64,000 nucleotides of DNA from Lactarius indigo (Eukaryota; Basidiomycota; Agaricomycetes; Russulales; Russulaceae): assembly GCA_025766275.1 (NCBI GenBank), contig JAFKAC010000062.1, positions 124,001-188,000 of the forward strand. The letters are read 5' to 3'. This document shows, one piece after another, positions 35,212 through 46,342 of this stretch (the first letter of the stretch is position 1; the number at the start of each line of letters is the position of its first letter). Below the pieces are notes generated by a model. It was not told the origin of the DNA. It was given only the letters and a program-made list of their open reading frames with translations, and did no database searches. Position numbers and translations under genes: made by a program.

Positions 35212-35823
35212 TGTTGATAAGTGACCCTTGCACACTTAGCGGCTCGTACGGACCGGACTTGCAGCGTGGACTGCTTTAGATTAGATATAGGACTTGTAGA
35301 TTAGATACTGTTTTGATCTGTACAATCTATTACTTATCATTGCGTCACCGATGACATCATGTACCATGACATCATGCGGACTCCTCTAGACTTGTCATTG
35401 TACTACGTCTTTGTTCTTCCTTTAGATATATCTTTATTGTGATGTCATTATGATATCATCTTAGTCTGGACACTTCTTGTTCTATACGCCTTGTTCTCCA
35501 TATGCACACTCCTTTGTCCTGTTGTAGAACAATGCGCTCCTTGTACTCTGTGACCCATAGTTACTTTCCTTGTACTAGTGTCACGCCTCTGTACAGTATA
35601 AGTAGACTGCTTGTACGCCCTGGTCCACATCAGTTCTCTCACTGCTGTGTGCCAGGTATGTCTTCTTCCCTGTAATACCATTATCAGTTCTCTCACTGCT
35701 GTGTGCCAGACAACTTCTTGCTTCACTTGCCTGACCCCCTGTTGCTGCTTCAAGCACTCTCTGCATATCTCACCACAGTCACCTTTGCCACTGTGAGTAT
35801 GCTACTATCTGTGCTGTTCATCA
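35212..35823 (+). repeat. Copia 5' LTR
   Basis: 612 bp, TGTTGATAAG to GTTCATCA. It contains a tandem duplication of about 24 bp built on CAGTTCTCTCACTGCTGTGTGCCAG-like sequence (near 35630 and 35685). A TATA-like AGTATAAGTAG lies near 35596. Confidence 0.95.
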
Positions 35824-35836
35824 GGTTATGGGCCCT
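35824..35836 (+). other. Copia primer binding site candidate (half-tRNA type)
   Basis: GGTTATGGGCCC directly after the LTR matches, with one mismatch, the complement of the anticodon stem-loop of initiator tRNA-Met (expected GGTTATGAGCCC from general knowledge of that tRNA). Copia and Ty5 elements prime with such a tRNA half. The match is inferred from memory of the tRNA sequence. Confidence 0.5.
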
Positions 35837-36605
35837 GGTGCCCTAGCCACTCCACTTGGCTGGTCACTGTCTTCCTAGGAGGACACACCAGGCTAAGGTC
35901 TGTCTGGGGCCTTACCAGCCTTGCCCAAGGCAGAGGACAGTGGGGCGCCACTTGTCTCTGCTTAGGAACCTCCTGTGTATGTACTGCCCAGTAGTCCTAC
36001 TTTCACCCCTACTGTTTTCCTAGCCCCTGCGCTATGCGCAAGGAGACTGGGTCTGGTAGCCCCTTAACTTCAAAATATCCAGGCGTGCATGGCCCACTGG
36101 GCTGTGTATTGTGGAGCTTAGCGCCAGCTGTCTCTGGTGCTCCACACTGGGCGCAGGATCTCCTCACCATGGGAGTGTAAAACCTGGTTCAGGCTCTGGG
36201 GGGTGTTCACCATTATGTTGCTCTGCAACCAGATACCTGCCTTGTAGCGGCAATGGGAAAGGATTCAGTAAAGCCACTTATGGCGATGAGGCAACCAACA
36301 GGCCGAGAAGGCTGAGGTAGACAGCCTTGGGCTCTGAAAGCATTCCCTTCACCTTCCCCCTGACGCAAACCATTTGAGCTGTGTCTTAGACACGTCCTGG
36401 CTGGCAGCTAGCTCATGGTATGGCAAAGGAACTCTCTCAACCTGGGCCTAGCCCTTGTATCACTGGCATACTATCAGGAGGCAGGACGCGTTAGCGTTCT
36501 GGCCTTACAGAATCACAGACAGGAGTGGTACTCCATCTATCTTTATGTCTTGCAATTATAAAGCACTGTCGCTGACTGCTCCTCGGCGACAGATAAATCA
36601 TCCCA

Positions 36606-39600
36606 ATGTCTGGTTCATCCTCCACCCCTGCTGCCGGTGCTGGTGCTCCTCCCAGCCCCACTGGTGGCTCTGCAGGAGGCTCACTCCCTCCTCCTTCTGG
36701 ATCCACACCCTCCACACGTCTCTCTCAGGCCCACAGTGCCAACTTTGGCATGCCATCTGGCATCCACCTCACCCAGTTTGACGGCACTGGATGGAACGAA
36801 TGGTCTGGGACCATTGAGGCTATCCTCACGCTGCATGAGGCTGAAGATGTGTTCACTTTGGACACACCCCCATCTGGTATCACTACCGATGAGTGGGACT
36901 CAGTCCAGCGTCGTTCCAAGGCGTACCTCCGCCTCTACCTCAAGCCAGATGTCTACTCCCTTGTGGCGGACAATATTGTCTATGCCACCTTCAAGGCGAA
37001 GTGGGACAAGTTGAGAGACGTATATGCTGGTGCCTCGGGCAGCACCACCATCTTTAATTTATGGATCCAGTTAACACAAGCCCGCCTCGACAACTCCACA
37101 CCCATGGCCGCCCAGCTGGCCAAGCTCAATGAGCTAAGGGTTGCCCTCTCCAACGCGCAGATGGGTGTCTCTGACGTCCAATACTGCCTCATTCTCCTCC
37201 ACGCGCTGCCGCCCTCTTATGAGGTGTTGGCCTCAACCATCCTTGCCAGTGGGGCCCCCTCCGCACTCAAGCACGCTGAAATAATTGCGCGCATAGTGTC
37301 GGAAGAAGCTCGCCGCGCCGGGCCCTCTGGCTCTTCCCTCAACAAGGTGGCCCCCGTCAAGTCGACGGGCAAAAAGGGCAAGAAGGACCACTCTGGTCTA
37401 ACTTGCCACTATTGCAACAAAAAGGGCCACATCAAGCCTGACTGCAGGAAGAAAAAGAAGGATGAGGCTGACGCAAAGGAGAAAGAGAAGGCAGGCAACA
37501 AGGCCGCAAATAGTCACATTCTTGTACCTACCACCGCCTCCATTAAGGAGGTCGAAGAGCCCGCCATAGACTGGGCTTCTCAATCTATTTCTGTTGCCTT
37601 GTATGCTGCCTCGCGTGTGCGTTGGATGATGGACAGTGGTGCTACACACCACATTACACCACATCGGTCTGACTTCAAGGACTACACCCCAACCAAAGGC
37701 ACTGTACGCCTGGGTGACAAGTCCACTATAGACCAAGTGGGTGTCGGGTCTGTCGTCTTTACAACGAGCCAGGGTATCTCCATCACCCTCAGCAATGTGC
37801 TACACCTACCACAGGTGAAGACGCGCTTCTTGTCGACGCGCGCCCTAGCACAAAAAGGTGCTGAGATTACCTTTGATAGTGGCTCATTTAAAATATCTAT
37901 CAACCAAAAGTGTGTGGCCAAAGGCTACCTTGAGGACAACCTTTACTGGTTGGACGCAGCCAGCGTCGGCCTCAACGTCCACACAAAATCAAGTACTGCC
38001 ACACTTGATATCTGGCATCAACGCATGGGACACATATCCTCTGCGGCGCTGAAGGCGCATGGTCCCTCTGCCACTACTGGCATGGACATAGATAGCTCTA
38101 CCACGGCTCACACAGTCTGCCATGGGTGCGAGATGGGCAAGTCCACTCGCCAACCCTTTTCTGCGTCCTCCAACAAGAGAACAACTCGTCAATTTGAGAT
38201 TGTGCACAGTGACCTCGCCGGTCCTATGCAGACTCAGTCCCTGCAAGGCTCGACCTACACAGCCACCTTCATAGACGACCACACTAAGTTCACTGTGGTC
38301 CACTTCCTTAAATCGAAGGATCAGTTTGCTAAGTCGCTGCAGATGTATTTGGCCTGGGGTGAAACCCAGTCTGGCCATAAGTTGCGCGCTCTGCACTCTG
38401 ACCGCGGTGGCGAGTACATGTCGAGTGTCACGCAGGACATTCTCAAGCAGAAAGGGATAGAGCATCACCTCACGATGCCGGGTTCACCACAGTCCAACGG
38501 AAAAGCCGAGCGGTTTAACCGCACCATTATGGATAAGGCAATGTCCATGCTTCACACAGCTGGCATGTCTAAAGGCTTCTGGGAGCATGCAGTGTGCGCA
38601 GCTGTGCACATCTATAACCGCTCTCCAGTCCATGGGCTTAAGTGGCGCACTCCCTATGAGCTCTGGCACTCTGGCAAAGTGCCCGATGTCTCACATCTTC
38701 GCGTCTTCGGATGCAAGGGGTACATGCATGTACCCGCTGATAAGCGTCGCAAATTGGATGCGAAGGCCATTGAGGTCACGCTTATCGGGTTTGAGCCCGA
38801 ATCTAAGGGCTATAAGCTCTGGGACCGCTCAACCCGCTCCATTCGAGTGTCCAGGGATGTGACATTCGATGAGAGTAGCTTCCCGTCCCTCCAGGGTGTT
38901 GAGACACACCCCACACCTTCACCACCAGTCGTGCCTAGCACAACAGTGACTGCCGTGCCTCACCTGCCGGCGTTACCACCAATGCGAGCCCCCTCCCCTG
39001 CACACTCCAGTAGTAGTGAGGAGGAGGATGTTGAAAAGCTCCTAGACCCCCCACAAGTCCAACCACGCCCCACCACTCCACCACCTGCTCTGCCACCTCC
39101 GCCCACCACACCTAAGTGTGAGCAAGCTGCTCCCACATCACCCCCGCCGCGTCCTAGTGCAACGCGCATTATGCGCCATGTCCCTCCTCCCTCACCAGAA
39201 ATGCCTGGGGGATTTGAGGATCGAGCACAGCGTAGTCAGCTGTTGCGCGAGATGGACAATGCACCAAGGCGCACTGCTCGTGTCCCTGTGCCTAATCCGC
39301 GTTACTTCAATGCGGACAATGCGGCATGGCGCGGCAGGCGTCTGGGGTATGCGGAGTTACTGGCTGCTGCCTTTGTGGGCCGAGACCCTGCAACTTATGC
39401 AGAAGCCATGCGGTCTGCAGCTGCAGATGAGTGGACTAAGGCGTGTCAGTATGAAATGGATGCCCTAGCTAAAAATGGGACTTGGGAGTTAGTGGATCTC
39501 CCGCCTAATCGTAAGGCAGTAAAATCCAAATGGGTCTTTAAGCTCAAAGCGGATGGCCGCTACAGAGCTCGCTTGGTGGCTAAGGGATTCACGCAGATCC

Positions 39601-40928
39601 CTGGCGTAGATTTTGATGAAACCTTCTCTCCCGTCGCACGATTTGAGTCGCTACGTTTACTTCTGGCGTTGGCCGCGCTGGAGGACTGGCACATCCACCA
39701 GATGGATGTTAAGTCTGCTTTTCTCAATGGCGTGCTTGACGAGGAGATATACATGGAGCAGCCACAAGGTTTCACTGTCACTGGCTCTGAGACGAAGGTG
39801 TGTCGCCTAGTTAAGGCGATCTATGGTCTCAAACAGGCCTCCCGCGCATGGAACTTGCAATTCCATGGAGTGCTCACTGCGCTCGGCTTTAAGCGGACGT
39901 TTGCTGATGCTGGCATATATGTGATGCCTCAACGGGAGGGGTATGATCCACTCTTCGTTATTGTCTACGTTGATGACATCACTATACTGGGTCCCTCGCT
40001 GAGTGGTATCAAGCGTTTGAAGTCAGACTTGTCTGAACGCTATGAGATGACAGATCTCGGGGAGATAGAGTCTTATCTTGGTATGCGCATTGTGCGCGAC
40101 CGCTCCCTTAGACGCATCGAAATAGATCAGTCTGGCTACATCAAGGATGTCCTTGAACGCTTTGGCATGTCTGATGCCACACCACACAACACACCCTTGC
40201 CCGCTGGTGCTGACGAGCACCTAGTTAAATATACGTCGCAGGCAACTGCCTCAGATATTTCCCACTACCAATCTTTGATTGGGAGTCTGCTTTATGTGCA
40301 GATTGGCACTAGGCCAGATATCTCCTTCGCTGTGTCACGTCTGGCGCAGTACGCAGCGAATCCTTCACCACAACATCTGCGACTTGCGCAGTATGTCCTA
40401 TCCTACTTAGTAGGAACTATGGATATGCGTATTGTCTACGATGGCGCCAATGGCGATGGCCTCCACGGCTACACTGATTCCAGTCTGGCTGATCAGACTG
40501 ATGACCGCCACTCCACCTCTGGTTATGTGTTCTTATTAGCTAACGGTGCAATAAGCTGGTCTTCGCGCAAGCAAAAGACTGTTGCCCAAAACACAACGGA
40601 AGCGGAATACATGGCCATGACCGACGCGGCTAACCAGGCTGTGTGGTATCAGAGCTTCCTCACGGAACTCGGGTACGAGGTCGACGACCCCATCCCACTT
40701 CATGGTGACAATAAGGGTGCCATTGACTTGGCCTTGAACCCTGTCACTGGGAGACGGTCTAAGCACATTGCCATACGGCATCATGTCATTCGGGAGTACA
40801 TCGAAAAGGGGACCATCACCCTCATTAGAACTCCTACTGTGGATATGGTTGCGGACGGCTTCACAAAGTCACTACCGCGTGTCCTGCTACAGAAGCACAA
40901 CGATGACATGGGACTTGTGTGTACTTAG
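36606..40928 (+). CDS. Copia Gag-Pol polyprotein
   Basis: Single 1440-residue frame from ATG at 36606. In order: Gag (FDGTGWNEWSGTIEAIL, near 58-75), a CCHC zinc knuckle CHYCNKKGHIKPDC (near 267-280), protease WMMDSGATHHIT (near 340), GAG-pre-integrase HQRMGHIS (near 472), integrase core (HSDLAGPM, HSDRGGEY, then NGKAERFNR), a Pro-rich linker, reverse transcriptase (KSKWVFKLKADG, QMDVKSAFLNG, YVDDITILG) and RNase H (YTDSSLADQTDDRHSTSGY, TTEAEYMA). The order PR-IN-RT-RH is diagnostic of Copia. All catalytic signatures are present and no stop interrupts the frame, so the element may be active. Gag and Pol lie in one frame; how their ratio is set is not visible. Confidence 0.97.
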   Translation: MSGSSSTPAAGAGAPPSPTGGSAGGSLPPPSGSTPSTRLSQAHSANFGMPSGIHLTQFDGTGWNEWSGTIEAILTLHEAEDVFTLDTPPSGITTDEWDSVQRRSKAYLRLYLKPDVYSLVADNIVYATFKAKWDKLRDVYAGASGSTTIFNLWIQLTQARLDNSTPMAAQLAKLNELRVALSNAQMGVSDVQYCLILLHALPPSYEVLASTILASGAPSALKHAEIIARIVSEEARRAGPSGSSLNKVAPVKSTGKKGKKDHSGLTCHYCNKKGHIKPDCRKKKKDEADAKEKEKAGNKAANSHILVPTTASIKEVEEPAIDWASQSISVALYAASRVRWMMDSGATHHITPHRSDFKDYTPTKGTVRLGDKSTIDQVGVGSVVFTTSQGISITLSNVLHLPQVKTRFLSTRALAQKGAEITFDSGSFKISINQKCVAKGYLEDNLYWLDAASVGLNVHTKSSTATLDIWHQRMGHISSAALKAHGPSATTGMDIDSSTTAHTVCHGCEMGKSTRQPFSASSNKRTTRQFEIVHSDLAGPMQTQSLQGSTYTATFIDDHTKFTVVHFLKSKDQFAKSLQMYLAWGETQSGHKLRALHSDRGGEYMSSVTQDILKQKGIEHHLTMPGSPQSNGKAERFNRTIMDKAMSMLHTAGMSKGFWEHAVCAAVHIYNRSPVHGLKWRTPYELWHSGKVPDVSHLRVFGCKGYMHVPADKRRKLDAKAIEVTLIGFEPESKGYKLWDRSTRSIRVSRDVTFDESSFPSLQGVETHPTPSPPVVPSTTVTAVPHLPALPPMRAPSPAHSSSSEEEDVEKLLDPPQVQPRPTTPPPALPPPPTTPKCEQAAPTSPPPRPSATRIMRHVPPPSPEMPGGFEDRAQRSQLLREMDNAPRRTARVPVPNPRYFNADNAAWRGRRLGYAELLAAAFVGRDPATYAEAMRSAAADEWTKACQYEMDALAKNGTWELVDLPPNRKAVKSKWVFKLKADGRYRARLVAKGFTQIPGVDFDETFSPVARFESLRLLLALAALEDWHIHQMDVKSAFLNGVLDEEIYMEQPQGFTVTGSETKVCRLVKAIYGLKQASRAWNLQFHGVLTALGFKRTFADAGIYVMPQREGYDPLFVIVYVDDITILGPSLSGIKRLKSDLSERYEMTDLGEIESYLGMRIVRDRSLRRIEIDQSGYIKDVLERFGMSDATPHNTPLPAGADEHLVKYTSQATASDISHYQSLIGSLLYVQIGTRPDISFAVSRLAQYAANPSPQHLRLAQYVLSYLVGTMDMRIVYDGANGDGLHGYTDSSLADQTDDRHSTSGYVFLLANGAISWSSRKQKTVAQNTTEAEYMAMTDAANQAVWYQSFLTELGYEVDDPIPLHGDNKGAIDLALNPVTGRRSKHIAIRHHVIREYIEKGTITLIRTPTVDMVADGFTKSLPRVLLQKHNDDMGLVCT

Positions 40929-40940
40929 ATTGTAGATCAC

Positions 40941-41559
40941 GGGGAGATGTTGATAAGTGACCCTTGCACACTTAGCGGCTCGTACGGACCGGACTTGCAG
41001 CGTGGACTGCTTTAGATTAGATATAGGACTTGTAGATTAGATACTGTTTTGATCTGTACAATCTATTACTTATCATTGCGTCACCGATGACATCATGTAC
41101 CATGACATCATGCGGACTCCTCTAGACTTGTCATTGTACTACATCTTTGTTCTTCCTTTAGATATATCTTTATTGTGATGTCATTATGATATCATCTTAG
41201 TCTGGACACTTCTTGTTCTATACGCCTTGTTCTCCATATGCACACTCCTTTGTCCTGTTGTAGAACAATGCGCTCCTTGTACTCTGTGACCCATAGTTAC
41301 TTTCCTTGTACTAGTGTCACGCCTCTGTATAGTATAAGTAGACTGCTTGTACGCCCTGGTCCACATCAGTTCTCTCACTGCTGTGTGCCAGGTATGTCTT
41401 CTTCCCTGTAATACCATTATCAGTTCTCTCACTGCTGTGTGCCAGACAACTTCTTGCTTCACTTGCCTGACCCCCTGTTGCTGCTTCAAGCACTCTCTGC
41501 ATATCTCACCACAGTCACCTTTGCCACTGTGAGTATGCTACTATCTGTGCTGTTCATCA
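40941..41559 (+). repeat. Copia polypurine tract and 3' LTR
   Basis: GGGGAGA at 40941-40947 abuts the 3' LTR (40948-41559, 612 bp). Compared with the 5' LTR I see one CG to CA change near 41142 and one C to T change near 41330. Confidence 0.93.
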
Positions 41560-41564
41560 CTTAT

Positions 41565-41868
41565 CTCTTGGTTTATGGCTTATCTCAGCCCTTTCTTCGT
41601 CATCCTCCTTTTCTTCATGTGATTGCGTTCGTCGTATTGCTGTTTGTCGAGGTCGAGGGGGCAAAACCGTAACATCGCCCTTCTCGAACTTCATGGCATT
41701 TCCAGCCTAGTTGCAGGCACTCCTTTTACCGTCCCTCAGCTGATCGCCTTCGCGGCAGCCCTAATCCCCGAACTTTCTCCTCCCCCATCTGTCCACTCCC
41801 ACGATAGCTCCCAAAGGGAAACAGAGAGCAGCACAAGCTCAAGCTCAGTATCCCACAGGAGTAACGTC
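41565..41868. other. Unresolved insert in Gy1, part 2
   Basis: Continuation of the sequence interrupted by Copia. Contains CCGTAACA near 41672, which resembles an LTR end, and plus-strand frames with Ser/Pro-rich text (LSPPPSVHSHDSS). Ends beside CAAGT at 41869-41873. Not assigned. Confidence 0.35.
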
Positions 41869-41873
41869 CAAGT

Positions 41874-43255
41874 ACAGAACGATCCTCTCTAAAGAAGAAA
41901 AAGAGTGGATCAAGAACTTCGACAACTGGGACGACTTCGACGAAGACGAACAGCTTCGCCTAATCGAAGACAGACGGGAGTCGATTAAAAAGTACGAGGA
42001 AAGAAAGAGACAAGACAAATTGGATAAGATGTCCACCGCCGCCGCCGCCCCACCTACCCCCACAGCTCCTGCTCCACCCCCAACTCTCAACGACTGCTTG
42101 CGCCTCATAAGTGATTTAGGCCAAGTAGTCGGCATACTCACACAAAAGGTCACGGACTTGACCGCACAGGTTTCAGCAACCGCGGCCAAGCCCAGCCCTA
42201 AACACAAGGAAGTAGTGGCCCATCCCAAAGCATGGGATGGGAAAGGCAACTCTACAGATGCCCGTCACTTCCTTGCAGCCTTCCATAATTGGGCAGGCTC
42301 ACAGCAGGACGCTATGAATACCTGGGACCTGGCCCAGGGCATGTACTTCCAGGCAGAAGACCGCTGGATTATGGCGGTTCTTAACCTCATGGAAGGGGAA
42401 GCCAAGTCATGGGCTCTCCCTTACCTCGAACAACTTCAGCAAAACAATATCCCATTCTCTAGCTCGTGGGACGAATTCGTCAAAGAATTTAATAGATGAT
42501 TTTCACCCCTCGACACCACGGAGACAGCAAGGGAGCAGCTGAAGAAGACAAAACAGGGCCACGGATCGGTTGCAGAGTACCGATCCATGTTCGAACAGTA
42601 CTCTGGACAGACTGGATGGTCAAAAGCAGACCTCCACACCTGCTTCTACGATGGTCTCTCGGACCACGTAAAAGATGCTCTAGCCTTGACGGACAAGGCC
42701 CACGTCGACTTCGATGACCTCAAGCAGGTCTCACAGTCGCTTGATCAGCGACTAAGACAGAGGGACTTGGAGAAGAAGGGTGGTTCATCTAGCCAGTTGA
42801 TCTTGCCTGCAGGCAAGCCATCCGATCCAGATGCGATGCAAGTTGACGCATCACGTCAGCAAGGATCTGGCACAAACAAGCCTGCAGCTGGCAGAAAGAC
42901 CTGGCAAGACTATCAAAAACACATGCAAGGCAAGTGTTACGGGTGTGGTTCTAAGGACCACTCAAAGAAGGATGGAAATCACGAACACGACGTGTGCCAC
43001 CATTGTCAAAAAGTCGGACATAGGGCACCCATCTGCATGCTCAAATTTATGGGGAAACCTGCCAAAGCGAAAGCTGCGGCCAGTAGCGAGGAGACCCCCT
43101 CCCAACCTTCTACCAGTCAGTCAGCGGCTTCCACCGCCCAATCAAGCATTCCCACACCGCCCAAAGCCAATACGTCCCAGGCAGATGTGGCAAAGTTATT
43201 GGTGGCGCTCACGGCCCAACAAGAGCAAATTAACGCTCTTAAAGCGGCTTTTTAG
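41874..43255 (+). pseudogene. Gy1 gag, one nonsense codon
   Basis: A single frame from about 41874 to the TAG at 43253-43255, broken by TGA at 42497-42499 (FNR, stop, FSPLDTTE; the family has Arg here, so CGA became TGA). It holds the Gag core (WDGKGNSTDARHFLAAFHNW, DEFVKEFNR, VAEYRSMFEQY, FYDGLSDHVKDAL) and, near 42940-43030, Cys/His knuckle-like motifs CYGCGSKDHSKKDGNHEHD and CHHCQKVGHRAPIC. The C-terminal end (KLLVALTAQQEQINALKAAF) resembles the end of Gy4 Gag. Pol follows in the -1 frame. Confidence 0.85.
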
Positions 43256-43314
43256 ATCCAGGGGTAGTCATAGCTGCGGACTCCCCCTGTAAAACAGATA
43301 CGGTTGACTCAGCC

Positions 43315-44319
43315 TTGTGTAGTTGTAAGATATGCCTACGATCTCGCCTCGTTTCGGACTCGGACCAATCTGTAATTCCTACATACCATTTTGTTTCTGC
43401 CTGTCATGTTGATAGTAGTGATGTCTCGGCTTCCTGTTCTGATTCTACATCTACATCTGCCTCGGAGATGAACAATAGTATTAGTGTTCCAATTGCTCCA
43501 CAAATTGTAGCAGCGCCACAAGTGATGATTTCTGATGCAGCGCTTTCTTCATGTATTATTCCCGAAACAAAAGATAGCAGATCTCATTTTCATATTTCTG
43601 TTGAATTACAAGGACGTCATCGTACTGTAAAAGTAGCAGCCATGGTAGACTCCGGAGCAACCTCATTGTTCCTGGACAAGAAGTACGCTGACCGCCACAA
43701 GATGTTGCAAGTTCCGCTAAAGCATCCCATTACCCTATACAATATAGATGGGACGCTCAATGAAGCCGGCAGTATCACCCACAAAGTAACCCTCGTTCTC
43801 AAAGTCAGTCCTAGTGCAGAGAAATTCGACTTTATGGTCACCTCACTAGGCCCAGAATGAGTCATACTGGGACTGCCTTGGCTCAGACATCGGAACCCGC
43901 ACATAGATTGGCAGGAAGGCACTATGCATCTCAACTCCAGCGCTGAAATAGCTGCACCGGAGATAGAGATAGAGGTGACGTGCATTATGGCAAACTGTAT
44001 GGAATGCTGCCGTCTCCTTGCAGAGAAAGTGTTGGACACCGTCTCTGATGAAGTTTTCTGTTTGGCTGGTTTCACATACTCTCAGCAGATTGCCAAGAAA
44101 GCGATAACCTCCAAACCTAAGAAAACCTTCAAAGAAATGGTCCCTGAACACTATCGAGACTTCGCAAAAGTCTTCTCTGAGGAAGAATCCCAGAGACTCC
44201 CTGAGCATCAGCCTTGGGACCATGCCATAGACCTTGAACCAGATGCCATTAAACACTGGAAGGTCAAGACATACCCCATGTCCCCCAGCGAGCAAGTAGA
44301 ATTGGATAAATTCTTAGAC
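43315..44319 (+). pseudogene. Gy1 protease and start of reverse transcriptase, truncated
   Basis: Frame with protease motif VDSGATSLFLD near 43653, TGA at 43858-43860 (GPE, stop, VILGLPW), then the spacer and the start of the RT region (MVPEHYRDFAKVFSEEES, PWDHAIDLEPDA, YPMSPSEQVELDKFLD). It stops at 44319 where the Gy2 LTR begins; the RT catalytic core, RNase H and integrase of Gy1 are absent from the window. Confidence 0.85.
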
Positions 44320-44841
44320 TGTCACATTTCTGCTTGTATGGACTGCACGACTCAGGACCCTTACTGTACCGGTTGCAACTACGGCGGTAAGGTAGATTAG
44401 TTGTGGACTTTACTACGGTGATACGGCAGTGCGATAGGAGATACGGTACAATTGCTGACTGATGACCGACGCCACTAATACTGGTAGTAGTGGTACTAGG
44501 ATCGAGCTACTTACGCAATACGTTGGACGCTTACTTACTGTGACTCATAGCAGCGCTTCAAAGCCTGCTCGACTTGTATTTATAGTGTCTCATGAAGACC
44601 AAGATACGCCATCTTGGTCTTCTTGAATCGTCACTTTCATTTCCTTTCTCTTTCTCTCCTCTATCTCTGAGACCGTCTGACTTCGCTCGTGACCAGCATA
44701 CTGCAGCTTGCCAGTGTACCTCCGCGTATTCACCAGGGCAAGGACTTAGACCTCCGTGTCTTTAAGTTAGGAAACCGATATCGCTAAGTTGTTACCGCCA
44801 TACTCGTGCTCCAGTCGAGCTGACGTCGTGACGACGTTACA
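44320..44841 (+). repeat. Gy2 5' LTR (Gypsy-type), 522 bp
   Basis: Runs from TGTCACATTTCTGC to GACGTTACA. TATTTATA lies at 44577-44584. A hairpin with 12-bp arms (GAAGACCAAGAT and ATCTTGGTCTTC) covers the predicted start of transcription. Compared with the right LTR there are eight differences, all transitions and seven at CpG. Confidence 0.92.
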
Positions 44842-44843
44842 TT

Positions 44844-44854
44844 AAGACCAAGAT
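44844..44854 (+). other. Gy2 primer binding site, self-complementary to transcript start
   Basis: AAGACCAAGAT, two bases after the LTR, is the exact reverse complement of ATCTTGGTCTT at 44611-44621, which starts 34 nt after the TATA-like box. This fits Tf1-type self-priming. Confidence 0.72.
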
Positions 44855-44860
44855 ACCATC

Positions 44861-46342
44861 GTGGCCGTAACAACGAGAGACCAGTGGACGAGCTTCCGTC
44901 CATATTCGCTCCCAAGACGAGGAGAACGAAACGTCCCCACGCGCTTTTTACAAGCTGCTAGTTGGAGGGAAAGACAAGAAGAAACCGGATACTTCGTAGA
45001 ATTTAACGGACCTACTAGGTTCCGCCCAGTTGAGTTCAACTTCAACCACCTGTGTTGGGTAGAAGTTACGTGGAACCCCATAGACTCCCAGTGGGACGCC
45101 ATACGACCAGCAGGACCTAGATATCACTGCGATATCGACGCACGAGAGCTCAACAGCAGAGCCGACTGGGGCCCTATTGACGGGCAGGTGAGAGAACACT
45201 CCACCGGAGAGGTAGTATCAGAAGAAGACGAGCAAAGCCAAGGAGAAAGCGAAGGAAGAGAACCCAACCAAACGGAGACAAGTGGAGGAGCAATACAAGA
45301 TCTCCTCATTGAACGAGCTGAGTCCGCACACATCACAGAGCCCGAACCAATTCACATCCGATCGCCAGCCGTCATGGCAACCCTAATGCAAGCTATGGAA
45401 GAAGTCGCAATTGAAGAAGCGCGCACAATATGGGCTGAGGCAAGAGATATCCTCATGCCTATTAACCCAGAAACGGGAGTACGAATGACCGCAGACGACG
45501 CGGCAATCTTTCGAGCCATAGGATCCGACAGAGGGGACCCCCCATCCGGAAGGCGACCTGCACTAGAACTCCCACCAGGAATGGGAGGGCCTAGCGGAGA
45601 CCCACCACCGCCGCCAGGGGGAGGTGTCCCGTTCAACATACGAAGGACTGAACCACCAAGAGGACCACCCACTGGACCGCCGGGAGGTGGTGGAGGCAGT
45701 GGCGGTGGAGGAGGCGACAGAGACGCAGGAGGCGGAGGACACCATAACAAGAAATTAACCGGCGAGCCACCTTCTATCTTTGACGGAGACAGACTCAAAG
45801 TAGACCAATTCCTGACGCAGTGGCATGTCTATTGGGGCATGAACCTGGACACGCCCATCATGCGAAACGACTATAGGAGATGCCTCCTATTTCTGTCGTA
45901 CATCAAAGGAGGAGCGGTCAGCGAATGGGTACTATCCTTCCTGACCTGGCTCAACAGACAAATACAACGAGGGATCAGTCTCTACACCCGAGACCTATGG
46001 GAAGCCGTAGCCGATGGCTTTAGCCAGCGGTTCGAGAATACGCTAGAACGAGAACAAGCCCAAGCCATACTTAGGAAAGGCTTCAAGATGACGGGAGAGG
46101 ACATTGACAAGTACGTCAATGATTTTGAACAGCTCGCGCGGAAGGCTCATTACCACCTCAACGAACCCCAAACAATCGACCTCTTCACGTCGGGGTTGCC
46201 GAAGGAATTATTCAAAAACGCGTTCCAATTCGACGAACCGGTCACGTTTGATGACTGGAAGAGGGCTGTCCTCAAACAACAAAATAATTACATACACCTC
46301 AAAGCATGGCTGCCCAGGCTGGGATCCCGATATGGCCACTAG
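44861..46342 (+). pseudogene. Gy2 gag, truncated by internal deletion
   Basis: Open frame from the stop at 44843 to the TAG at 46342. It has no ATG until about 45374 (MATLMQAMEEVAIEEAR). The upstream about 170 codons read as protein (RFRPVEFNFNHLCWVEVTW), which resembles the corresponding part of Gy3. Then a Gly/Pro-rich linker and the Gag core (EPPSIFDGDRLKVDQFLTQW, LWEAVADGFSQRFENTL, DIDKYVNDFEQLARKAHY, DLFTSGLPKELFKNA). The frame ends soon after LKQQNNYIHLKA: the zinc knuckle and the protease active site are missing, so a deletion joins Gag to the middle of the protease. Confidence 0.85.

Larger units (their letters stand above)
35212..41559 (+). mobile_element. Intact Ty1/Copia LTR retrotransposon
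   Basis: Complete 6348-bp element: 612-bp LTRs, leader, one 1440-codon gag-pol frame, polypurine tract and a perfect 5-bp target duplication CTTAT (35207-35211 and 41560-41564). By eye the LTRs differ at two positions only (both transitions), so insertion is recent. The solo LTR at 2122-2735 belongs to the same family. The element interrupts an older LTR-like insert in Gy1. Confidence 0.97.

Noticed and set aside
44315..44319. Target duplication for Gy2
   Set aside because: TAGAC on the left and CTTGT on the right do not match, even allowing a shift of a few bases.
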